The notes below the pieces were generated by a model. It did no database searches and had not been told where the DNA came from. It worked only from the letters and a program-made list of their open reading frames with translations. A stretch of DNA of 10,827 bases from an uncultured Alistipes sp. (GTDB lineage Bacteria; Bacteroidota; Bacteroidia; Bacteroidales; Rikenellaceae), in contig CAAFWE010000252.1 in the NCBI GenBank assembly GCA_900766655.1, positions 1 through 10,827 of the forward strand, in the 5' to 3' direction. Made by a program: the position numbers and the translations under genes. Within the stretch, counting starts at the first letter, position 1. Each line of letters begins with the position of its first letter. This document shows, piece by piece, positions 5,870-10,827 of this stretch.

Positions 5870-8386
5870 TTAGTCGTTCAACCTCTCGTCGAGCATCTTC
5901 ATAAAGAAGCCTCCGACCACCGAGCGACAACGGAACTGCACATGTTGAGGTTTGTCGGTGTAGTAGAAGTCGGTCAATGGGATGCGGTCGGTTGTCTCGT
6001 TCATAAAGTTCCACATCGGCTTGATGAAGAGCGGGAACTCGTCATCGTCGGCCATTGTCGCAGTCCACATCACCCAATCACCCTTGGTGTAGCTCTCGCG
6101 ACTATCGAGTGGCAGACCATATCTGTTCTGCTTGGTGAGGTAGAATGCAATCTCGGTCTCGGCAACATCGTCGTCGAAGATGTCGAGATCGAGCACCTTG
6201 TCCCACACCATATTATATTTCTGACTCCACGATCTCTTGCAGTCACCAGTGTAGCCCTTTGTGGTGGTGAAGGTACCCTCCTTCTGGAAGGTGAGACGGT
6301 AGTAGCCATCCTCGCGTGCAAGCTCCTCCCACTGCTGTGCCATCTGACGAGCGCGAGCGGTGTAGTGCTTTGCCTCCTCGTGCTTGCCCGCCATCTTGGC
6401 CATATCGCCAAAGGCTGCAACGCCCATAATGGCCTTGACCGAGAGGTTTGTAGAGTGCGACATACGACCTGCAAAGTCGTCGGTGCAGAGCTCATCCTCG
6501 CGGTCGAAACCCTCATTTGCGAGGAAGTCGGCCCAAGTCTTGAGCACCTCCCAATGTTTGAGCGCATAGTCGGCACTTCTCTCCACATTGCATACTGCGC
6601 TGGTGCAAAGCAACATATTTCCAGCCTCCTCGACTGGCATATGGCGCGAATAGACGCATCCGTTAGCCCAAGGGTAGCGACCAATGTCGTGTGCTGGGTA
6701 TGGATAGTTCCACTTGCCACTCTCGCTGTAGTCGAAGATGAAGTTGAGCAGAGCCTTCGCCAGCTCGGTGTTGTAGAGCAAGAACATCGGTATCGACGGG
6801 TAGGTGATATCCACCGTACCGAGACATCCATTGCTGAAATTCTCCTTCGAGAAGAGAGCCAACTCTCCATTCGGAGTGACAACGAGCTTGTGCGCTGCAA
6901 CGGTCTGACGGTAAGCCAAAGCGCAGAGGTCGGCATACTCCTTGCCTCCCGCCTTGGTCGCCTCGGCCATCATCTTGTTGTCGAACTTGGCGCAACGACG
7001 CATCAACTGCTTGTATTCGTCGGCAGCCATTGCGAACTGCTCCTCGATGGTGCTCTTGCCATCACGATTCCAGTATGGGCGGAGATTCTCGCCAAAGTAT
7101 TGGATCGAATAGATATCGTCGTAACCCACCATAAAGTAGCCACTTGTCGCACTCTGACTCACCTGGCCCAAGTTGCAACCGAGAGCCATTGTCTTGCCCT
7201 CGCCCGCTACAAGAGTTCCATCGTTGACGAAGGTGTTGCGGAGAGCCTTTTTGCAACCAGTGGTGACATTGTGCTTACCCTTTTCGGATGCGAGGTAGTA
7301 GTAACCCCAATCGATGCGAACATTGTCGCCCACGCGACCAAGTATCGGTTGCTCCTTTGTGCTGCAGCGGAGGTAGTCGAAACGCTCGTCCGAGATGGTC
7401 TCGACGAGGCACTCCTGCTCCTGATAGTGGCGTGCCCAATCCTCGGCCGACTCGAAGTATATCTGCACATCGTGCTGCTTGCCATCGTTCGACTTCACAT
7501 CGTAGGTCACATAGTTGACAGGGCGCGATGCGAGGTCGAGGTTATCGAGCAAGAACGGAGCGGTGAAGGTGAGCTTGAGATCCACGCCACCGCAACGGAA
7601 GTCGTAGATGGTGCTTGTGGCTTGAACATCGGCCGAGAGCTGCTCGGCACACTGCTCGAATGGCGCATTTGTTAATGGCTCGGCACGATAGAGGCCCATA
7701 TCTCCGTAGGTCATATCCTTGTAGCGTGCGCTCACTCGCATCGCCATCGTAATCTTGCCATCCTTTGCCGAAAGAGCCATCACATCGGCTGGAATCTCAA
7801 TCTGGCGGAAGTCGGTCTCGCAGAAACCAAGTTTGTTCGGAATAGCCACACCATTAATATATATCTGTGCGCCATAGTGGTAGCTACAGCAAGCGTAGAA
7901 CTTGCTACCATCGATCAACTGCGGGTCAATCTGCACCTCGCGACGGATGTAGTAGTACTTGCCCTCGCACTCGACGGGTGTGCGGAGCTTCTTTGTAGGG
8001 TTGTTGCCAAACGGAGCTACGCCCTTCTTCCACGAACGGTCGTTGAAGCCTGGCTTGGCCCAATCCTTGGCTGGCTGTGTAGTGGTGTAGCGACCAGTCC
8101 ACTCGGCAAAGTAGCCCAAAGGCACCACCATAATGCGTCTCTCGGTCTCTGCGCCCATAAAACGATAGCACTTGCCATCAACTCGCAACACGCCAGTGAA
8201 AGGCATCTCGGTGGTGGTCCAGTGACGCACCGCATCGTCGTAGAGATTGTCAGCCGAAGACCACGCGCTGATGTATGGGTCTATCGTGATAAGTGGATAG
8301 GCAGGTGCACGCAACTCGTTCTTCTGGTGAGGAGCGGTGCAAGCAAAGGCTGCCAAGGTGCAAAGTGCAATGATAATTCTCTTCAT
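5870..8386 (-). CDS. Glutaminase A-family (DUF4964/DUF5127/DUF4965/DUF1793) lipoprotein
   Basis: Large exported protein of 838 residues. It starts with a signal sequence (MKRIIIALCTLAAFAC), with Cys16 as probable lipidation site though the lipobox is not ideal. It then follows the Bacteroidetes glutaminase A-like layout: DUF4964 region (about 27-75, PLITIDPYISAWSSADNLYD), a beta-rich stretch with a carbohydrate-binding-like look (about 90-235, DWAKPGFNDRSWKKG), DUF5127 (about 240-430), DUF4965 (about 440-605, with NFSNGCLGTVDITYPSIP and YPYPAHDIGRYPWANG) and the DUF1793 helical region (about 610-830, CTDDFAGRMSHSTNLSVKAI). Fungal relatives are named glutaminase A, but activity of the bacterial ones is poorly defined, and the C-terminal half looks like an alpha-toroid typical of glycan enzymes. 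It starts 2 nt after the flavin reductase stop, so it is co-transcribed. No acidic surface-export signal follows Cys16. Confidence 0.9.
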   Translation of the reverse strand: MKRIIIALCTLAAFACTAPHQKNELRAPAYPLITIDPYISAWSSADNLYDDAVRHWTTTEMPFTGVLRVDGKCYRFMGAETERRIMVVPLGYFAEWTGRYTTTQPAKDWAKPGFNDRSWKKGVAPFGNNPTKKLRTPVECEGKYYYIRREVQIDPQLIDGSKFYACCSYHYGAQIYINGVAIPNKLGFCETDFRQIEIPADVMALSAKDGKITMAMRVSARYKDMTYGDMGLYRAEPLTNAPFEQCAEQLSADVQATSTIYDFRCGGVDLKLTFTAPFLLDNLDLASRPVNYVTYDVKSNDGKQHDVQIYFESAEDWARHYQEQECLVETISDERFDYLRCSTKEQPILGRVGDNVRIDWGYYYLASEKGKHNVTTGCKKALRNTFVNDGTLVAGEGKTMALGCNLGQVSQSATSGYFMVGYDDIYSIQYFGENLRPYWNRDGKSTIEEQFAMAADEYKQLMRRCAKFDNKMMAEATKAGGKEYADLCALAYRQTVAAHKLVVTPNGELALFSKENFSNGCLGTVDITYPSIPMFLLYNTELAKALLNFIFDYSESGKWNYPYPAHDIGRYPWANGCVYSRHMPVEEAGNMLLCTSAVCNVERSADYALKHWEVLKTWADFLANEGFDREDELCTDDFAGRMSHSTNLSVKAIMGVAAFGDMAKMAGKHEEAKHYTARARQMAQQWEELAREDGYYRLTFQKEGTFTTTKGYTGDCKRSWSQKYNMVWDKVLDLDIFDDDVAETEIAFYLTKQNRYGLPLDSRESYTKGDWVMWTATMADDDEFPLFIKPMWNFMNETTDRIPLTDFYYTDKPQHVQFRCRSVVGGFFMKMLDERLND

Positions 8387-8388
8387 CG

Positions 8389-8994
8389 TTATTTAGTTTT
8401 AGTCTTTCCGTGCTTGATCTCCTTGCGGAGTTTCGATCCCTTGACTGTCCAACCAAAGGTGCCAATCTGCTCACCGATGGTGAAATAGGCTCCGTGAGCG
8501 TAGGTCAACAATCGCATCTTGGCTATGTCGAGCTTGCCCGTTTCGGCATCGATGTAGCTCTCGTCGACCGCCACATTCACCACCTCGCCAATGAACATAT
8601 CGTGCGAGCCGAGCGGAATAATCTGCTTGACGCGGCACTCGATAGATATGGGCGACTCGGCAATTGAAGGAGCCGCTACCACAGCCGATTTTTCGGGTGT
8701 GAGTCCGCACTCCTTGAATTTGTCGAAGTTGCGTCCCGAGCGTACACCGCACCAGTCGGTAGCCTCGGCCAAGGCCTCGGTGGTGAGGTTGATGACAAAC
8801 TCGCCAGTGCGCTTCACTATCTCGTAGGAGTGTCGCTCGGGGCGAATCGAGACATAGGCCATAGCTGGCTCGGAGCATATTGTGCCTGTCCACGCCACCG
8901 TCAGCATAGTGTAGTTCTCGGGGCTATCGCCACAACTCACCAATACTGCGGGTACGGGGTTTACTATTGTGCAGGGTTTCCAATTCTGTTTCAT
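8389..8994 (-). CDS. Flavin reductase-like (flavoredoxin-type) FMN-binding protein
   Basis: A 201-residue protein of the flavin reductase-like family with split-barrel FMN fold. Visible family features are the N-terminal PVPAVLVSCG strand pair, NYTMLTVAWTGTICSEPAM (about 27-45), the SIRPERHSYEIVKRTGEFVIN block (about 49-69) and SGRNFDKFKECGLTP (about 86-100), with a basic tail. Such proteins bind FMN and pass electrons or reduce free flavin using NAD(P)H; the partner here is unknown. Length is usual. It lies 11 nt after the 136-aa gene and 2 nt before the lipoprotein gene, so it is in the same transcript. No signal peptide, so cytoplasmic. The assignment to a precise subtype (flavoredoxin or reductase) cannot be made. 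Confidence 0.9.
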   Translation of the reverse strand: MKQNWKPCTIVNPVPAVLVSCGDSPENYTMLTVAWTGTICSEPAMAYVSIRPERHSYEIVKRTGEFVINLTTEALAEATDWCGVRSGRNFDKFKECGLTPEKSAVVAAPSIAESPISIECRVKQIIPLGSHDMFIGEVVNVAVDESYIDAETGKLDIAKMRLLTYAHGAYFTIGEQIGTFGWTVKGSKLRKEIKHGKTKTK

Positions 8995-9005
8995 TACCTT
9001 ATATA

Positions 9006-9416
9006 TTATTTGTGCGCGTCGGGTGCGCCTATGCGCTCGATGGCGATGTTGTCGCCAGCGAACTGATTGATGTCGAACACCTGATTGACCAACGCCTCGT
9101 CTTCGTTCTCCACCTTTATGGTGAGGTGGAAAGGCTTTGCCTCGGCCACGATGTTGGTCTTGGGTAGGGTGTGTGGAATGATGTAGACGAGCAAGTTGAG
9201 CATCTCGCCCTCGCCACTTTGGAGTGTGATGGCGCGTTTGGGGTTGTAGTCCGAAGGTGGTACTTCGAGATTGCTACCTACCGGAGCAACGAAGCTCTCC
9301 TCGGCTCGGTACTCTATGCGCTCGCCATCTGCCGAGCATAACTCGTAGATGACCACTATGTTGTAACGCCACAACTCTGTATATCGGCTCGAAACCGTCA
9401 CCTTAAATATGCTCAT
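9006..9416 (-). CDS. Unknown 136-aa protein, first gene of the operon
   Basis: I do not recognise this family. The protein has no signal peptide, membrane helix or cysteine motif. Alternating hydrophobic strands (FKVTVSSRY, YNIVVIYELC, LNLLVYIIPH, FHLTIKVENE) suggest a small beta-sandwich, and the tail FAGDNIAIERIGAPDAHK may be extended. It is real rather than a shadow: its codon use resembles its neighbours, it is 11 nt upstream of the flavin reductase gene, and a TAnnTTTG promoter element lies about 50 nt before its ATG. Starting at 9416 gives the full frame; there is no SD, but the leader contains two GGGGTAAA copies. A role tied to the downstream enzymes is only guilt by association. Confidence 0.8.
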   Translation of the reverse strand: MSIFKVTVSSRYTELWRYNIVVIYELCSADGERIEYRAEESFVAPVGSNLEVPPSDYNPKRAITLQSGEGEMLNLLVYIIPHTLPKTNIVAEAKPFHLTIKVENEDEALVNQVFDINQFAGDNIAIERIGAPDAHK

Positions 9417-9464
9417 ACTCTACAATTTACCCCTTTTTTACCCCATTTCGGGGCATATTCTTTG

Positions 9465-9472
9465 CAAATATA
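9465..9472 (-). promoter_or_regulatory. Candidate -7 element for the five-gene operon
   Basis: Minus strand TATATTTG matches the Bacteroidetes TAnnTTTG pattern and would start transcription near 9460, giving a leader of roughly 45 nt. No TTTG at the usual distance upstream is evident, so the -33 half is weak. The leader holds a small CCCC-GAAAT-GGGG hairpin (9441-9453) and two GGGGTAAA repeats before the ATG. Confidence 0.45.
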
Positions 9473-9491
9473 GCAACTTTCGCGAGAAAAC

Positions 9492-9523
9492 TTTGCACAA
9501 TTTGCAATTTTGTTGTACATTTG
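9492..9523 (+). promoter_or_regulatory. Bacteroidetes-type promoter for DUF177-rpmF
   Basis: TTTG (9492-9495) and TACATTTG (9516-9523) are separated by 20 bp, a textbook fit to the -33/-7 pattern of the Bacteroidetes housekeeping sigma factor. The predicted start is near 9528, about 14 nt before the ATG at 9542. It is back to back with the minus-strand promoter at 9465-9472. Confidence 0.8.
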
Positions 9524-9541
9524 CACGCTAATTACGCCAAT

Positions 9542-10024
9542 ATGGGAATAGCAATGGGAGCAAATAACAAATTTTCTATCGATTATATGTCGCTTTCGAG
9601 CGGTCTCCACACCTTCGATTTCGAGGTGGATGGAGCACTCTTTAGCGAGATGGAGTCGAACGAAATCAAGGATGGTGACTGCAAGGTGCACGCCTGCTTG
9701 AACTGCTCCGATGCAAAACTCGACATCAATGTGATGATTTCGGGTAGTGTGGTTGTTGAGTGCGACCGTTGCCTCGACGATTGCTCGATTCCTGTGGAGT
9801 ATTCGGGCTTGCTCACAGTTCGTTTCTCGTACTTGCAACACGACTACGATGGCGACACAATGTGGATTGCAAAGGGCGACCAACTCTCGTTGAAGCAGTA
9901 TATCTACGAGAGCATCGTCATTTCGTTGCCTTATCGTCGAGTACACGAGGAGGGCGGTTGTAACCCCGAGATGATGGCACGCTTTATGGTAGCCGACGAT
10001 GAGGCTGTCGAAGTTGAAGATTAA
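9542..10024 (+). CDS. DUF177 (YceD-family) protein, linked to 23S rRNA/L32
   Basis: A 160-residue acidic cytoplasmic protein of the DUF177/YceD family. In other bacteria and plastids this family is needed for 23S rRNA accumulation and its gene is usually joined to rpmF, as here. Visible features: the N-terminal LSSGLHTFDFEVDGALF segment, the central VVVECDRCLDDCSIPV motif with the Cys-x2-Cys pair, and the C-terminal region with DQLSLKQYIYESIVISLPYR and an NPEMMARF stretch. The start is either ATG 9542 or ATG 9554; 9554 has a GGGA 6 nt ahead and would give 156 residues. A TTG at 9521 lies inside the promoter and is excluded. It is followed after 56 AT-rich nt by rpmF. Confidence 0.88.
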   Translation: MGIAMGANNKFSIDYMSLSSGLHTFDFEVDGALFSEMESNEIKDGDCKVHACLNCSDAKLDINVMISGSVVVECDRCLDDCSIPVEYSGLLTVRFSYLQHDYDGDTMWIAKGDQLSLKQYIYESIVISLPYRRVHEEGGCNPEMMARFMVADDEAVEVED

Positions 10025-10080
10025 GACTCAAATAAAACGAGGATATAAAATAAGTAAAACTTAAAAAATAGATTACAATT

Positions 10081-10266
10081 ATGGCACATCCAAAACACAA
10101 AGTCTCGTCTACTCGCCGAGACAAGCGTAGAACTCACTACAAGGCTGTTGTTCCAACAGTAGTTACTTGCTCGAACTGTGGTTCGGCTGTTCTCTATCAC
10201 CGTGTATGCCCTGAGTGCGGCTTCTACCGTGGCAAGTTGGCTATCGAGAAGAAGGTAGAGGCATAG
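10081..10266 (+). CDS. rpmF: 50S ribosomal protein L32
   Basis: Small basic protein of the large ribosomal subunit, 61 residues, as usual. It starts with the conserved MAHPKHKVSSTRRDKRRTHY and carries a zinc-binding Cys30-x2-Cys33 / Cys43-x2-Cys46 ribbon, so it is the zinc-containing form of L32. It follows the DUF177 gene after an A-rich leader and lacks a clear SD, as is normal for this phylum. An intrinsic terminator follows 24 nt after its stop codon. Confidence 0.97.
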   Translation: MAHPKHKVSSTRRDKRRTHYKAVVPTVVTCSNCGSAVLYHRVCPECGFYRGKLAIEKKVEA

Positions 10267-10290
10267 TTCAACGCTATGCAGAAACGAATA

Positions 10291-10325
10291 AAGCCTGCTA
10301 ACCTCTAATGGTTGCGGGCTTTTTT
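10291..10325 (+). terminator. Intrinsic terminator after rpmF
   Basis: AAGCCTGCTAACC (10291-10303) pairs with GGTTGCGGGCTT (10310-10321) with one G-U pair and one bulged T, over a 6-nt loop, followed by a T run to 10325. It separates rpmF from plsX, which are often co-transcribed. Read-through or a separate plsX promoter must supply plsX. Confidence 0.88.
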
Positions 10326-10352
10326 CGAATTTGGCGAACATTATCGAACTAA

Positions 10353-10359
10353 GGGGAGG
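10353..10359 (+). promoter_or_regulatory. Strong Shine-Dalgarno site of plsX
   Basis: GGGGAGG lies 9 nt before the plsX ATG. This is unusually SD-like for a phylum whose genes mostly lack one and supports the start at 10369. Confidence 0.65.
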
Positions 10360-10368
10360 TTTTCGACT

Positions 10369-10827
10369 ATGATACGAATCGGACTTGATGCTATGGGTGG
10401 CGACTTTGCACCCGAGGCTGCAGTCAAGGGTGCTGTGATGGCACTCGAGGCTGTGGGTGGCGACACTCGTATTGTGCTCTATGGCGACGAAGCACGCATT
10501 CGTGCAATTCTTGCCGAGGAGGGTTGCGATGCCGCGCGTTTCGATATTGTAGCCACCTCGCAGATCATCGAGATGGGCGAACATCCGGTGCGTGCATTTC
10601 AGACCAAGAGCGACTCCTCGATTGTGGTGGGTTTCCGTCACTTGGCAGAGGGCATCGTCGATGGCTTTGCAAGTGCTGGCTCTACGGGTGCAATGATGGT
10701 CGGCTCTGCGCAGATTGTCAGAGTTATAACTGGTGTTATCCGCCCAACCATCGCTACCGCTATACCGACGGTTAGTGGCAAGCCAGTGCTGATTCTCGAT
10801 GTGGGTTTGAATGTCGATTGCAAGCCA
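10369..10827 (+). CDS. plsX: Phosphate acyltransferase PlsX, N-terminal 153 residues (continues beyond the window)
   Basis: Converts acyl-ACP and phosphate to acyl-phosphate, the acyl donor for PlsY in phospholipid synthesis; peripheral on the inner membrane. Family signatures: IGLDAMGGDFAPEAAVKGA at the N-terminus, MGEHPVRAFQTKSDSS (about 67-82), GFASAGSTGAMMVGS and IRPTIATAIPT, then LDVGLNVDCKP at the edge, where the usual form is DVGANVDCKP. About 155-160 residues are missing on the right. The start is supported by the SD at 10353-10359. The rpmF-plsX order is widespread and is usually followed by fabH, which would lie outside this window. Confidence 0.96.
   Translation, partial: MIRIGLDAMGGDFAPEAAVKGAVMALEAVGGDTRIVLYGDEARIRAILAEEGCDAARFDIVATSQIIEMGEHPVRAFQTKSDSSIVVGFRHLAEGIVDGFASAGSTGAMMVGSAQIVRVITGVIRPTIATAIPTVSGKPVLILDVGLNVDCKP

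Noticed and set aside
5853..6014. 54-residue N-terminal extension of the HAD phosphatase
   Set aside because: Runs out of frame through the end of the preceding gene; the HAD fold starts just after ATG 5852.
5804..7675. 623-codon plus-strand open frame opposite the glutaminase-A-like gene
   Set aside because: It is a mirror of a real gene with clear family domains. The coding strand rarely uses TTA, CTA and TCA codons, so the antisense frame lacks stops. The translation resembles no family.
9413..9946. 177-codon minus-strand frame over the promoter region and DUF177
   Set aside because: It reads backwards through the DUF177 gene and both promoters and has no family likeness.
10021..10641. 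206-codon minus-strand frame over rpmF and plsX
   Set aside because: Antisense to two conserved genes and a terminator.

Overview
The window looks like chromosomal DNA of a Bacteroidales bacterium, most likely of the Alistipes/Rikenellaceae type. This is inferred from mid-range GC, the gene content (a GH109 enzyme, a DUF4965/glutaminase-A-family lipoprotein, DUF177-rpmF-plsX), weak or absent Shine-Dalgarno sites, and promoters of the Bacteroidetes type (TTTG, about 20 bp, then TAnnTTTG). I see no phage, transposase, CRISPR, tRNA or rRNA. Nearly all of the DNA is coding.

Layout. (1) 2-898, minus: 5' two thirds of gdhA (NADP-type glutamate dehydrogenase), running off the left edge. (2) 899-1132: the only sizeable non-coding gap. 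It is rich in repeats: two 33-bp direct repeats exactly 150 bp apart, a 20-bp perfect palindrome, a four-unit heptamer array, and an inverted echo of the gdhA start on the other strand. (3) 1133-3507, minus: a compact operon surE - histidine kinase - NarL/LuxR response regulator, with 3-nt spacing and then a 16-nt overlap. Its candidate promoter sits directly against the terminator of the operon upstream. (4) 3623-9416, minus: a five-gene operon of a 136-aa unknown protein, flavin reductase-like protein, glutaminase-A/DUF4965-family lipoprotein, HAD phosphatase and a GH109/Gfo-Idh-MocA protein, with gaps of 2-17 nt and a strong hairpin terminator at the end. (5) 9417-9541: a divergent promoter region. 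(6) 9542-10827, plus: DUF177 (YceD), rpmF (ribosomal protein L32), an intrinsic terminator, and plsX running off the right edge.

How the genes relate. The right-hand cluster is the classic pairing of ribosomal protein and phospholipid/fatty acid synthesis. The five-gene operon puts a probable glycan- or glycopeptide-active lipoprotein together with a GH109-type NAD-dependent glycosidase and small cytoplasmic enzymes, suggesting use of host or cell-wall derived amino-sugar material; this is inference. The most unusual protein is the GH109-like one, which has a zinc-ribbon plus one membrane helix fused in front of the enzyme domain. The most unusual DNA is the gdhA upstream gap, where repeats and a possible gdhA-like remnant create a long stem that could cover the gdhA start codon.
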